Notes: generated by a model from the sequence alone, not told the origin. A stretch of DNA of 64,000 bases from an uncultured Pelagibacteraceae bacterium (GCA_902636075.1 CACPQM010000003.1:1-64000); one strand, 5' to 3'. Counted from the stretch's first letter, positions 41,709 to 51,084 are shown. Made by a program: numbers and translations.

Positions 41709-42820
41709 TTTAATGCATCTTTTGCAGTTAAATAATCATATCCAAAGACATCTGCAACTGCCTTATATGTAATTTGACCTTTATGAACATTCAAACCTGC
41801 TAAAAAATTTGGATCATCTCCTAAAGCTTTTAAATATCCATCTGTTGCTAATTTAGATAAGAAAGGGAGGGTTGCTTTATTTAAAGCAATTGTTGATGTT
41901 CTTGGAACACCTCCTGGCATATTGGCTACACAATAATGAACAATATCATCTACAATGTATGTTGGTTCAGCGAATGTGGTCGGTTTACTTGTTTCAACAC
42001 ATCCACCTTGATCAATTGCTACATCTACAATTACAGATCCTCTTTTCATATTTTTTAACATTTTTTTTGTGACAAGTTTTGGTGCTTCTGCACCTGGGAT
42101 CAAAACACCTCCAACCAACAAATCACATTCTGAAATTAATTTTTCTAAATCGATTTCATCGCTTAATTTTGGTATTATAAGATCACCAAATTTTTTTGAT
42201 AATTCGTCTAGTCTTTTTTCGGATTTGTCTACTATGTGAACTTTAGCTTTCATACCTGTAGCAATAATTGCTGCATTTTCACCTACAACTCCTCCACCCA
42301 AAATAACAACATTTCCAGGATCAACACCAGGCGCACCACCTAATAAAAGTCCTCTTCCCTTTTGGTTTTTTTCAAGGCAATGTGCACCTGCTTGAACTGA
42401 CATTCTCCCAGCAACTGCACTCATTGGGGCTAACAAAGGTAATCTACCATTGTTGTCCGTTACAGTTTCATAAGCAATACAAACTGATTTAGAGTCTACC
42501 AAACCTTTCGTGAGTTCCTTTGCGGCCGCTAAGTGTAAATATGTAAAAACAATTTGGTTTTCTTTAATCATTTTTACTTCGCTTGGTTGAGGTTCTTTAA
42601 CTTTTACAATTATTTCAGAATCATTAAAAATGTCTTCTGCTTTGTTCACAATTTTTGCACCAGCAGATTTATATTGTTCATTATAAAATCCCGCTTCAAA
42701 ACCACCATTATTTTCTACCATTACCTCATTACCGTTTGAGGTTAATATTTTAACACTTTCAGGAGTGAGGCCAATTCTATTTTCTTGAGACTTTATTTCT
42801 TTTGGAACACCTATTTTCAT
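41705..42820 (-). CDS. ald: Alanine dehydrogenase
   Basis: A 371-residue NAD-dependent L-alanine dehydrogenase. The start IGVPKEIKSQENRIGLTP and the catalytic YLHLAAAKELT region are typical, and the nucleotide-binding motif VVILGGGVVGENAA lies near residue 172. Here it would oxidise alanine formed by the neighbouring Tpa, regenerate pyruvate and release ammonium, which is its known role in taurine dissimilation. It follows tpa by 9 bp on the same strand, so the two are an operon divergent from tauABC. Confidence 0.95.
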   Translation of the reverse strand: MKIGVPKEIKSQENRIGLTPESVKILTSNGNEVMVENNGGFEAGFYNEQYKSAGAKIVNKAEDIFNDSEIIVKVKEPQPSEVKMIKENQIVFTYLHLAAAKELTKGLVDSKSVCIAYETVTDNNGRLPLLAPMSAVAGRMSVQAGAHCLEKNQKGRGLLLGGAPGVDPGNVVILGGGVVGENAAIIATGMKAKVHIVDKSEKRLDELSKKFGDLIIPKLSDEIDLEKLISECDLLVGGVLIPGAEAPKLVTKKMLKNMKRGSVIVDVAIDQGGCVETSKPTTFAEPTYIVDDIVHYCVANMPGGVPRTSTIALNKATLPFLSKLATDGYLKALGDDPNFLAGLNVHKGQITYKAVADVFGYDYLTAKDALN

Positions 42821-42829
42821 ATAAGTGAA

Positions 42830-44173
42830 TTAGTTTTTTTTGCTTTTTGAGTAGTTTGTAATCCCTGTTCTTAATTTATCTATTATTTCATCGATGTGTT
42901 TCTTCTCACAAATAAACATTGGCGCAATAATTAAACAATCTCCTGTCGCTTTAAAATTCACTCCAGCATCATAACAATGTTTAAAGCATGTAAATCCTGC
43001 AGCTCCTGGTTTTTTATCCATTTTAATATCAATTCCGCCCATCATTCCATAGCCTCTTATATTATCCACAACATCTATATCTTTTAACGACATCAAACCT
43101 TCTTGGAAATATGGTGCTAAATTTTTAGCTCTATTAAATATATCCTCTTTTTCAAATATATCTTGAACAGCTAATCCTGCTGCAACAGAAACAGGTATTC
43201 CTGAATATGTGTAACCATGAAATAATTCTATAGAACCTTTTGGTGACCCATCCATTACAGTATCATAGATTTCTTCTTTGCATGCAACTGCACCCAAAGG
43301 ACTTATTCCATTTGTTGTTGCTTTTGCCATAGTTATAATATCTGGTGTAACACCATATTCTTGTGATGCAAATGGAGAGCCTGTTCTTCCCCATCCAGTT
43401 ATAACTTCATCAAAAATTAATAATATGCCGTGCTTATCACAAATTTCTCTTAGTCTTTGTAAATATCCTTTTGGTGGGACTAGAGTTCCTGTAGATCCTG
43501 CAATTGGTTCTACAATACATGCCGCAATATTTTCTGATCCAAAGTTTGTACAAATTCTCTCCAGGTCTTCTGCAATTTCAGCCCCTGTTTCTGGTTGACC
43601 TGATACAAACTTATGTTCTGGCAAATGCGTATGTCTCATATGAACAACACCCGGCATTAATACACTAGCAAATGTTTTAACATTATTGATCATACCTCCT
43701 ACTGAGGTTGCTCCGATATTCATCCCGTGGTAAGCTCTTTCTCTTCCCACAAATCTAAATCGTTCACCTTCACCTCTAGCTTTATGATAAGCTACCGAAA
43801 TTTTTATTGCTGTTTCAACTGCAGTTGACCCACAAATAGTATAAAAAATTCTATTTAAATTTCCTGGTGTATGTTTTGAAATTCTTGTTGCTAATTCAAA
43901 AGATCCACCAAAGCCTTGTTGAAATGGTTGAGCGTAGTCTACTGTTCTTAATTGTTTTGTAATTGCCTCAATTATTTCTTCTCTCCCATGCCCTAGTGGA
44001 TTACAAAATAATCCAGAACTTGCATCGATCTGAGTCTTACCTTGATGATTTTTTAAATAAACACCTTTTGCTTCAACAATTAATCTAGGGTTTGCTTTAA
44101 AATCTCTGTTGGATGAAAATGGCATCCAATGCTCATTTAAAGAATTTGGTATTTGAGGCTTTTCTGAACTCAT
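42830..44173 (-). CDS. tpa: Class III aminotransferase, probable taurine-pyruvate aminotransferase
   Basis: A 447-residue PLP aminotransferase of class III. The PLP lysine is in TMAKATTNGISPLG, preceded by the LIFDEVITGWGRTG motif, and the CGSTAVETAIKI region holds the cofactor phosphate. Omega-amino acid:pyruvate transaminases have this size. Its place upstream of ald and divergent from tauABC makes taurine:pyruvate transfer (giving sulfoacetaldehyde and alanine) the likely reaction. Related enzymes act on beta-alanine, GABA or hypotaurine, so substrate assignment rests on context. Confidence 0.85.
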   Translation of the reverse strand: MSSEKPQIPNSLNEHWMPFSSNRDFKANPRLIVEAKGVYLKNHQGKTQIDASSGLFCNPLGHGREEIIEAITKQLRTVDYAQPFQQGFGGSFELATRISKHTPGNLNRIFYTICGSTAVETAIKISVAYHKARGEGERFRFVGRERAYHGMNIGATSVGGMINNVKTFASVLMPGVVHMRHTHLPEHKFVSGQPETGAEIAEDLERICTNFGSENIAACIVEPIAGSTGTLVPPKGYLQRLREICDKHGILLIFDEVITGWGRTGSPFASQEYGVTPDIITMAKATTNGISPLGAVACKEEIYDTVMDGSPKGSIELFHGYTYSGIPVSVAAGLAVQDIFEKEDIFNRAKNLAPYFQEGLMSLKDIDVVDNIRGYGMMGGIDIKMDKKPGAAGFTCFKHCYDAGVNFKATGDCLIIAPMFICEKKHIDEIIDKLRTGITNYSKSKKN

Positions 44174-44401
44174 ATATTTTTATTAATGTTTTTAATACTC
44201 ATTCATAGACTAAAATAAAAAAATAGAAAATAATTTCTGTGCATTTTGAGTATGTCATTAGGTAATATTAAATACAACTAAAAGTTGAACCCATTTTAGA
44301 CATTTTCAATTCACCTATGATTAATGTGCTTACAAAATACGTTTACATATAACTAAAATTGAATTTAAATGAGTGTAATTAAATTTAATTAAGGAGATAA
44401 A

Positions 44402-45343
44402 ATGAAGAAACTAATTAGCTTTATTTTAGGAAGTATATTTGCTCTTAACTTATCAATTTCAGCTGCAAATGCTGCTGCAAATGAAGTGAGAGTTGCTTAC
44501 TTTCTAGAATGGCCAAGTCCAAATTTAGAGGACATGCAAAAAAAGAATTTTGCCAAAGCACTAGGTGTTCCAGTAAAATGGACAAACTTCACTAATGGTG
44601 GGGCTATGACTGATGCAATGCTAGCTGGAGATATTGATATTTCATACTCTCAAGGTTTAGTGCCGTTTATTAATGCTGTAAAATCTAATGCACCTATCAA
44701 ATTAGTTGATATTGCAATGGAATATGGGATGGGCGGAACAACTTGTGTTACATCTAACGCTTCTGGAATTACAAAAGCAAACGGTTCTGAATTAGAAGGT
44801 AAAAAAGTTGCTGTTCCACTTGGAACTATGGCTGAGTATGTCTTTGACGAAAGTATGAAAGTTGTTGGAGCTGACAGAAGTAAAATGGATATAATTCAAA
44901 TGGATCCTGAGGAAGGTGCTGCTGCATTAGTAAGTGGTGATGTTGTAATGGCATGTTTATTCGGTGGAAATTCTATCAAAGCTGCAGTTGCAGTTGGTTC
45001 AAGACTTTTAACAGTCCAAGAAGCAAGAGATGCAGGTATCTTAGGTATAGATATTACATCTGTAACTGACAAATTTATGAAAGAAAATCCGGGTATGCTT
45101 AGAACTTTTATAGAAGTAACTCATGAAGCAAATGACAGATACAGAGCTGGTAAAAGCGATATGAACGCAATGTCAAAAGCTTCAGAAATGAAAGTTGCTG
45201 ATATGAAAGAAACTTTAAGTGGATTTAAATTTCTTACTCCAGAAGAGACTAAACAGTCAATGGAGAGCGGTAATCTTGATGGTTTCCTAAAAGGTATGGG
45301 AACTCCAGGCGGTGCCGTTGATACTAGTTTTTTACCTTTATAA
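44402..45343 (+). CDS. tauA: Taurine ABC transporter substrate-binding protein TauA
   Basis: A 313-residue periplasmic binding protein of the SsuA/TauA/ThiY group. A signal peptide covers residues 1-25 (AANAA). The mature N-terminus VAYFLEWPSPNLEDMQ matches marine alphaproteobacterial TauA. An AAGGAG ribosome site precedes the ATG after a 228-bp divergent region shared with tpa. A strong terminator after the stop lets this gene be expressed above tauBC. Substrate identity rests on family resemblance and on tpa, ald and xsc in the window. Confidence 0.88.
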   Translation: MKKLISFILGSIFALNLSISAANAAANEVRVAYFLEWPSPNLEDMQKKNFAKALGVPVKWTNFTNGGAMTDAMLAGDIDISYSQGLVPFINAVKSNAPIKLVDIAMEYGMGGTTCVTSNASGITKANGSELEGKKVAVPLGTMAEYVFDESMKVVGADRSKMDIIQMDPEEGAAALVSGDVVMACLFGGNSIKAAVAVGSRLLTVQEARDAGILGIDITSVTDKFMKENPGMLRTFIEVTHEANDRYRAGKSDMNAMSKASEMKVADMKETLSGFKFLTPEETKQSMESGNLDGFLKGMGTPGGAVDTSFLPL

Positions 45344-45365
45344 TATTAAAGAGTAAAACAAATTT

Positions 45366-45399
45366 AATAGGCGCTAATTATTTAGCGCCTATTTTTTTT
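45366..45399 (+). terminator. Strong intrinsic (leaky) terminator between tauA and tauB
   Basis: A perfect 12-bp stem, AATAGGCGCTAA with TTAGCGCCTATT around a TTAT loop, is followed by a run of eight T. It comes 20 bp after the tauA stop and 28 bp before the tauB ATG, so tauBC would be expressed by readthrough at a lower level, as commonly needed for ATPase and permease. Confidence 0.9.
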
Positions 45400-45427
45400 A
45401 ACATTAGTTTTATATAAAGTTATTTCT

Positions 45428-46225
45428 ATGAGTGACTTAGTTTCCAAAAATCTAAATATGATTTTTAAAACTCCAAAAGGAGAAACTGTTCACGCATTAA
45501 AAGATGTAAATTTTACTTTAAAAAAAGGAGAACTTCTCACTGTTCTTGGTCCTTCAGGATGTGGGAAAACTACTCTTTTAAATATTGCTGCAGGCTTTTT
45601 GAGACCCACCTCAGGCTCTATTGTTTTGGCTGGCAATGAAATTAATGGTCCAGGAGTTGAAAGAGGGATGGTTTTTCAACAAGGGGCTTTATTTGAGTGG
45701 TTAACAGTTTCTGAAAATGTTGATTTTGGACTTAGAATGAAAAAAGAAGATCCAATAAAAACTGCTAAAAGAGTTGAAGAATGGTTAGAAATTGTAGGTT
45801 TAAAAGGTTTTGGTAATACTCCTACTTATCAACTATCAGGAGGAATGCAACAGAGAGTGGCTCTTGCTAGATGTCTTATTAATGATCCTGATTTAATATT
45901 AATGGATGAACCCTTAGGCGCGCTGGATGCATTAACTAGGGAGAAGATGCAATCTTTGGTTCTTAAAATTTGGAAAGAGACAGGAAAAACTATCATCTTA
46001 ATTACTCACTCAGTTGAAGAAGCGTTGTTACTTGGTGAAAGATTATATGTAATGGCACCAAGACCAGGCAGAATACATAAAGAATACAATCTACCTTTTG
46101 CAGAAATGGGTTTAAAGGAAGATTTAAGAGAAATAAAAAAAAATAAAGACTTTTCATCTAAGCGTGAAGAAATTTTGTCCATGATTTGGAATATGGAGGA
46201 AGAAATTATGGGAAAAGAAAATTAA
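45428..46225 (+). CDS. tauB: Taurine ABC transporter ATP-binding protein TauB
   Basis: A 265-residue importer ATPase of the nitrate/sulfonate group: Walker A GPSGCGKTT near residue 42, signature LSGGMQQR near 140, Walker B LILMDEPLGALD near 160 and ITHSVEEA for the His-switch. It drives uptake of the sulfonate bound by TauA. It ends exactly before the tauC start, so the two are coupled. The C-terminal tail (LPFAEMGLKEDLREIKK) is typical of TauB/SsuB proteins. Confidence 0.92.
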   Translation: MSDLVSKNLNMIFKTPKGETVHALKDVNFTLKKGELLTVLGPSGCGKTTLLNIAAGFLRPTSGSIVLAGNEINGPGVERGMVFQQGALFEWLTVSENVDFGLRMKKEDPIKTAKRVEEWLEIVGLKGFGNTPTYQLSGGMQQRVALARCLINDPDLILMDEPLGALDALTREKMQSLVLKIWKETGKTIILITHSVEEALLLGERLYVMAPRPGRIHKEYNLPFAEMGLKEDLREIKKNKDFSSKREEILSMIWNMEEEIMGKEN

Positions 46226-48151
46226 ATGTTAACCCAATTAATAACCATACTAATTTTTGTATCCATAATCGGATGTATTATGTATGGCAGAAGACTAATC
46301 CAAACTGAAAAAGTTGATGCTGTATTTGGAAATCCTGAAAGAGCTAAAGGTGGAACTCATTGGGTTATTGTTGGAAGTGCTGCAATACTACTAGTATGGC
46401 TTTATTACTCTTGGGACATAGCAAAAGGTTTTTATCCAAAATCAGCAAACGAATTATGTCAGGTTGCTAAAATAAATGAATCTTTACTAGGATTGAAATA
46501 TCAATTTCCAATAGAGGAACGTGAATTTAAAAGCACCTCTATAATTAAAATTGAAAATAAAAATCTTCAAAAAATTACTAACGAGATTAAAAATTCAAAT
46601 GATCTTAACAATCAACAAAAAACAATTTTAGTTGGTTATATAAATAAAACTAAGCAGTTAATTCCTTTATTAACTAATGAGGATTTAATTGAAATGGACA
46701 CTAAAATTAAAATAAGTGAAATGACCAATGAGATAAAGCAGTTAAGTTCAAATTTTAAAAAAGAAGATTATCCATTTGAGACTGAAGTTCAAAAAAATGA
46801 AAGGCTAAAAGGAATAACTGAACAAGGTGAGTGGGGTATCATGACTGTCAGATCTGGAACTGGCACCATAGAAAATACTATTGAAGTGCCGTTTATTGCA
46901 GAAACTTCAAAAGGATTAAAATTTCAAGCAGCAGCAGAGGAACTGAAAAAAATTAATGACAAATTTTTTAAATTAAGAAATCATAATCCCCAGTTCAAAA
47001 ATTTAATTAAACAACTAAAAGATGAAATTAAAGCTTACAGAAAAAGCTTAGATGATACTGAGGAGATTGCCTCAGATTATGCAAAAAATATAGTAAAAAT
47101 TGCAAGAAGAATTGAATTTGCAAGTATTTATCCACCTAAAGCACTTGATGAAATGCAAAGTGCAATAATTGAATTTGACGATTTACAGCAAAATGAACAG
47201 GCAGGTCTTAGATTAATTGATATTCTGCTATTTCCTGCTGGAACAATTGTTGCTAGCGGGCCTAGTTGCTCAGAACAGGGTTCTGGTAGATGGTTACCTA
47301 AACCTTCAGATACATTAAACAAATTTATCCTAATGTCTAAACCAAGTGTTGGATACAAAAATATACCTCTTCTATGGATTGAAATGATCGATGTTAGTTC
47401 AATTGTAGGATTTATTTTACCTGATTGGATTGCAGATATTTTACCTGGCGACTACCCTGTTCACACAAGTGAGGGAATTGTTAAAGAAAATTTTAAAGGC
47501 AAAGTGTTAAAAGTAGTAACTGGTGATTTTAAATTATTTAAGATTCCTGTACCTTATGGCCATATCTGGGACTCATTCTTAAGAGTATTTTTAGGATTAG
47601 TCTTTGGAATAATTATAGGTGTGCCTTTAGGTTTATTTATGGGTCTAAACCGATTTGCTAAAGGATTTTTTGATCCTTTGATTGAATTATATAGACCAGT
47701 GCCTCCGCTGGCTTGGGCTCCACTTATAATATCGGTACTAGGAATTGATAATACAGGAAAAATATTTTTGTTATTCATGGTTTCGCTATCAATTATGATT
47801 ATTTCAGCAAGAGCCGGTGCATCAGGAACACAACTGTCAAAAATTCATGCTGCTCACTCATTAGGTGCCTCAAAAAGACAAATACTTCGACATGTAATAT
47901 TTCCAAATTCTTTACCCGAAATACTCACGGGCATTAGAGTTGCAGTTGGAATGTGTTGGGGAACTCTGGTCGCTGCGGAATTTTTAGCTGGAACAACTGG
48001 TATTGGATTTGTTGAGAATGTTGCAAAAAAATATTTTCAATATGAAGTAATTTGGATAACAATTTTTATAATGGGAATGTTGGGGTTATTGTTCGATATA
48101 ACTCTAAGAAAAATAATTGACAGAACTATTCCTTGGCGAGGAAAGGGTTAA
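46226..48151 (+). CDS. tauC: Taurine ABC transporter permease TauC with a large extracytoplasmic insertion
   Basis: A 641-residue permease, more than twice the size of E. coli TauC (about 275 residues). The C-terminal 220 residues form the normal binding-protein-dependent permease with the EAA loop AAHSLGASKRQILRH. Ahead of it are helices near 1-18 and 46-64 and then about 350 hydrophilic residues rich in lysine and glutamate with long helices (IKQLSSNFKKED, LKDEIKAYRKSLDDTEE), followed by two hydrophobic stretches. The inserted part is probably periplasmic and might bind TauA or trap solute. It starts right after tauB. The frame is continuous, so this is a true fusion or insertion. Confidence 0.88.
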   Translation: MLTQLITILIFVSIIGCIMYGRRLIQTEKVDAVFGNPERAKGGTHWVIVGSAAILLVWLYYSWDIAKGFYPKSANELCQVAKINESLLGLKYQFPIEEREFKSTSIIKIENKNLQKITNEIKNSNDLNNQQKTILVGYINKTKQLIPLLTNEDLIEMDTKIKISEMTNEIKQLSSNFKKEDYPFETEVQKNERLKGITEQGEWGIMTVRSGTGTIENTIEVPFIAETSKGLKFQAAAEELKKINDKFFKLRNHNPQFKNLIKQLKDEIKAYRKSLDDTEEIASDYAKNIVKIARRIEFASIYPPKALDEMQSAIIEFDDLQQNEQAGLRLIDILLFPAGTIVASGPSCSEQGSGRWLPKPSDTLNKFILMSKPSVGYKNIPLLWIEMIDVSSIVGFILPDWIADILPGDYPVHTSEGIVKENFKGKVLKVVTGDFKLFKIPVPYGHIWDSFLRVFLGLVFGIIIGVPLGLFMGLNRFAKGFFDPLIELYRPVPPLAWAPLIISVLGIDNTGKIFLLFMVSLSIMIISARAGASGTQLSKIHAAHSLGASKRQILRHVIFPNSLPEILTGIRVAVGMCWGTLVAAEFLAGTTGIGFVENVAKKYFQYEVIWITIFIMGMLGLLFDITLRKIIDRTIPWRGKG

Positions 48152-48162
48152 TATAATAATTT

Positions 48163-49311
48163 ATGATAAAAAAATTTAAGGTAAATGTTTCTAAAAAAAC
48201 CTTAAATAATATCTATAAAAAAGTTAGGAAATTTCCATTTAATGACATTCAACAGATGAATGGATGGTTACATGGAACAAATCATGCTTATTTAAAAAAA
48301 ATTTCGAAATACTGGACCTCTAAATTTACTTGGAAGTTACAAGAAAAAAAAATCAATAAATTTAACAATTACACTACTAATATAGATGGGATCAGTATTC
48401 ATTTTATTAAACAAAATGGCAGTGGGAACAAACCAAATCCACTGCTTATTCTTCATGGATGGCCTGGAAGTTTTATTGAATTTTTACATATCGTGGAAAA
48501 ACTAACTCATCCTGAAAAATTTGGAGGGAATAAAGAAGAGAGTTTTGATGTAATAGTTCCTTCTCTACCTGGATTTGGATTTTCTGGAACACCAAAAAAA
48601 CCAATCGGTCCAAAAAAAATTGCAAAAATTATGAATAAATTAATGACTAAAAAACTGGGATATAAAAATTATTTTGCTCAGGGTGGAGACTGGGGTTCAG
48701 CTGTTTGTAACTGGTTAGGACATGATCATTATAATAATTGTAAAGCTATTCATGTAAATTGTTTAAATATGAGACATCCAAAAGGAGCAATAACTACAAA
48801 AGAAAAAAAATGGGAAAAAAGATTTGCTAAAGAGCAAATTATGCAAGAGGGATATAGGACACAACAAGCAACCAAACCACAGTCATTAAGTTATGCAATG
48901 ATAGATAGCCCTGTTGGTACTGCTGCGTGGATATTAGAAAAGTTTTACTCATGGTCAGACTTAAAAAAAGGTAGTATTGAAAATGTTTACTCAAGAGATT
49001 TGTTACTAACTAATATTATGATTTATATATTAACAAAAACTTTTAATTCTGCATCTTGGATTTATTTTGGCAGAAGAGAAGAAGGTGGGAGACCTTTCCC
49101 AAAAAATTTTAAAAAAATTAGAATACCTACTGCAATTGCAGAATTTCCAAAAGAAATGTTGAGCTGGCCGCCTAAATCGTATGTTAAAAGAATTTTTAAT
49201 GTTAAAAGATGGACAAAAATGAAAAAAGGTGGACACTTTGCGGCTCTTGAGGAGCCAGATTTATTAGTTAATGATATAAGGTCATTTTTTAATAAAGATT
49301 TAAATATTTAA
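48163..49311 (+). CDS. Epoxide hydrolase-like alpha/beta hydrolase
   Basis: A 382-residue alpha/beta hydrolase with the EHN N-terminal region typical of epoxide hydrolases. The oxyanion motif HGWPGS is at 99-104, the nucleophile Asp176 lies in GGDWGS, and the base histidine in KGGHFAALEEPD near 365; one lid tyrosine is in SYVKRIF or nearby. Its length suits the juvenile-hormone/microsomal type. It follows tauC by 11 bp on the same strand and precedes the MDH2-family gene by 1 bp, suggesting co-transcription, though no role in taurine use is known. Confidence 0.88.
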   Translation: MIKKFKVNVSKKTLNNIYKKVRKFPFNDIQQMNGWLHGTNHAYLKKISKYWTSKFTWKLQEKKINKFNNYTTNIDGISIHFIKQNGSGNKPNPLLILHGWPGSFIEFLHIVEKLTHPEKFGGNKEESFDVIVPSLPGFGFSGTPKKPIGPKKIAKIMNKLMTKKLGYKNYFAQGGDWGSAVCNWLGHDHYNNCKAIHVNCLNMRHPKGAITTKEKKWEKRFAKEQIMQEGYRTQQATKPQSLSYAMIDSPVGTAAWILEKFYSWSDLKKGSIENVYSRDLLLTNIMIYILTKTFNSASWIYFGRREEGGRPFPKNFKKIRIPTAIAEFPKEMLSWPPKSYVKRIFNVKRWTKMKKGGHFAALEEPDLLVNDIRSFFNKDLNI

Positions 49312-49312
49312 G

Positions 49313-50317
49313 ATGGAAAAAAACAAACTTAAAAAGACTATTATTAAAATATTTCATAAGTTAAAACTTCCAAAAAAACACGCAGATATTTGTGCTGATG
49401 CAATAATTAATGCTGAATTAGTAGGCGCTCCAACTCATGGATTATCTAGATTAAAAATGTACTGTGATCGTATTGAAAAAAAACTGATTAATCCAAGACC
49501 TAGAATCAAACTAAAAAATATTTCCCAATCTGTCACTCATATTAATGCTGATAACAGCATTGGTTTCGTTGCTGCAGATACAGCTATAAAAAAAGCCATA
49601 AAAAATGCTAAGAAAACAGGTATAGGACTTGTGGCAGTTAAAAATAGTGGGCATTATGGCATGTCAGGATACTACGCTGAACAAGCTGTAAAAAAAAATA
49701 TGATAGCCTTAGTATTCACTAATGCACCGCCTGCTATTGCTCCACATGGAGCTATAAAATCTTTATTTGGCACAAACCCTATTTGCTTTGGATCACCAAC
49801 TGGATCTAAAGTTCCATTTATATTGGATACATCTGTCTCAATGATTAATAGAGGAAAAATAAGAGTTGCATCAAGATCAAATTCTAAAATTCCTGAAGGG
49901 GTTGCTTTGGATAAATATGGCAATCCAACCACTGATGCAAAAAAAGCACTTGAGGGTGTTCAACTACCCATAGCAGGATTTAGAGGATCAGGACTTGCGT
50001 GGATGGTTGATATATTAAGTGGTGTTTATACAGGAGGTAATCATGGAGGAAAAGTTAAAGATCCTTTTGATGATTTTTCTGGCCCACAAAATATTGGTCA
50101 TTTATTTATTGTGATGAAAGCAAACTTATTTCAACCAAATTATAAAAAAAGAATTAAAGAAAATATAAAAAGAATTAAAAAACTTCCTAAATTAAAAGGA
50201 CTAAAAGAAATATTATATCCAGGAGAAAACAAATTCAGAAGATATAATAAGAACTACAAATCTGATATTAAAATTCCTGAAAGTATAACGGAGGATATTC
50301 GTACTCTGCTCAAATAG
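49313..50317 (+). CDS. Malate/L-lactate/(R)-sulfolactate dehydrogenase (MDH2) family oxidoreductase
   Basis: A 334-residue NAD(P)-dependent dehydrogenase of the MDH2/LdhD-like fold, distinct from Rossmann-fold malate dehydrogenases. The GAPTHGLSRL motif near residue 44, KNSGHYGMSGYYAE near 118 and SLFGTNPICFGSP near 155 are family hallmarks. The family includes malate, lactate, ureidoglycolate and sulfolactate (ComC) dehydrogenases. Given suyAB, hpsN and tau genes nearby, interconversion of sulfolactate and sulfopyruvate is a plausible but unproven role. It starts 1 bp after the epoxide hydrolase stop. Confidence 0.85.
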   Translation: MEKNKLKKTIIKIFHKLKLPKKHADICADAIINAELVGAPTHGLSRLKMYCDRIEKKLINPRPRIKLKNISQSVTHINADNSIGFVAADTAIKKAIKNAKKTGIGLVAVKNSGHYGMSGYYAEQAVKKNMIALVFTNAPPAIAPHGAIKSLFGTNPICFGSPTGSKVPFILDTSVSMINRGKIRVASRSNSKIPEGVALDKYGNPTTDAKKALEGVQLPIAGFRGSGLAWMVDILSGVYTGGNHGGKVKDPFDDFSGPQNIGHLFIVMKANLFQPNYKKRIKENIKRIKKLPKLKGLKEILYPGENKFRRYNKNYKSDIKIPESITEDIRTLLK

Positions 50318-50326
50318 ATAGTATTT

Positions 50327-50662
50327 TTAATCTGCACGTCCTAAATAATTTACCATTATTACACCAATAACAATTAAACAAATTCCAATTAATCCATAAA
50401 TATTGGGTATCTGATTATATTTTAGCATTCCAAATAGTACAACACCTGCAACTGTTAAACCGCTATAGGTTGAATAGCTAAATGCTACAGGAATTACAGT
50501 CATTGATTTTGCCAAAGAAATCATTGTCACAGTCATTAAAAGAAGACAAGCTATAGTTGGTGTTATTTTTGTAAAACCATCAGAAATTTTTGCAAAACTG
50601 TTTGCAGCTATACCAGTAGTTATTCCTAATGCTAAAATTAAATACCCTGCAAATGGTTTCAT
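50327..50662 (-). CDS. SMR-family-like small membrane transporter lacking the key glutamate
   Basis: A 111-residue protein with four membrane helices and clear SMR likeness: SDGFTK after helix 1, MTVIPVAFSYSTYSGLT in helix 3 and GLIGICLIVIGVIMVN in helix 4 line up with EmrE. Two residues essential in EmrE are missing: Glu14 corresponds to Gly17 and Trp63 to Tyr. It is therefore unlikely to be a proton-coupled drug exporter; a lipid-linked or metabolite role, or a partner of another subunit, is possible. It converges with the MDH2-family gene. Confidence 0.8.
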   Translation of the reverse strand: MKPFAGYLILALGITTGIAANSFAKISDGFTKITPTIACLLLMTVTMISLAKSMTVIPVAFSYSTYSGLTVAGVVLFGMLKYNQIPNIYGLIGICLIVIGVIMVNYLGRAD

Positions 50663-50752
50663 AAGAACATTATTAACTAATTAATATTTTTTACAATAAC
50701 TGATATGTACTAATTACACCCAATTTTTTTTTAATTAAGTGTTTAATGTGAA

Positions 50753-50965
50753 TTAATTTGACATAAAATAACCAACTGTTCCTAAAGTGAAAAAAATAGT
50801 AAATACTAAAGCTTTATTCTTTAAGCTTTCTTTTTTTTCTTCTTTCTTAATTCTGAGTTTAAGAGCACCAACATTAACTTTTTGAGGGGTATCAATATTA
50901 AATTTATCCGTTAATTGAGAAGAAATGTTAATATTTGGTGCTCTTTTTCGTCTTTTTAATCTCAT
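50753..50965 (-). CDS. Small basic protein with C-terminal membrane anchor
   Basis: A 70-residue protein starting with a strongly basic stretch (MRLKRRKRAP), followed by a polar middle and a single C-terminal membrane helix (about residues 51-68). This tail-anchored arrangement would place the basic part in the cytoplasm. I do not recognise the family. It stands alone, divergent from the two-HTH regulator gene with about 120 bp between them. Confidence 0.55.
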   Translation of the reverse strand: MRLKRRKRAPNINISSQLTDKFNIDTPQKVNVGALKLRIKKEEKKESLKNKALVFTIFFTLGTVGYFMSN

Positions 50966-51008
50966 AAAAAACCATTAAAACACATATTCTAATACATGCT
51001 ATTTTATG

Positions 51009-51076
51009 AGTGTCCGAAATGGGTCATGAAAATTTTAATTAGTGTCTAATTTTGGGTCAAAAGTTTAAAATGGGTC
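51009..51076 (+). promoter_or_regulatory. Repeated AGTGTC-TGGGTC motif upstream of the two-HTH regulator
   Basis: AGTGTC, 5 bases, TGGGTC occurs at 51009-51025, and AGTGTC, 6 bases, TGGGTC at 51041-51058; the copies start 32 bp apart, three helical turns. A further TGGGTC is at 51071-51076. The array lies directly before the regulator start, as expected for an operator, possibly autoregulatory. Confidence 0.5.
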
Positions 51077-51084
51077 CTTTAAAA

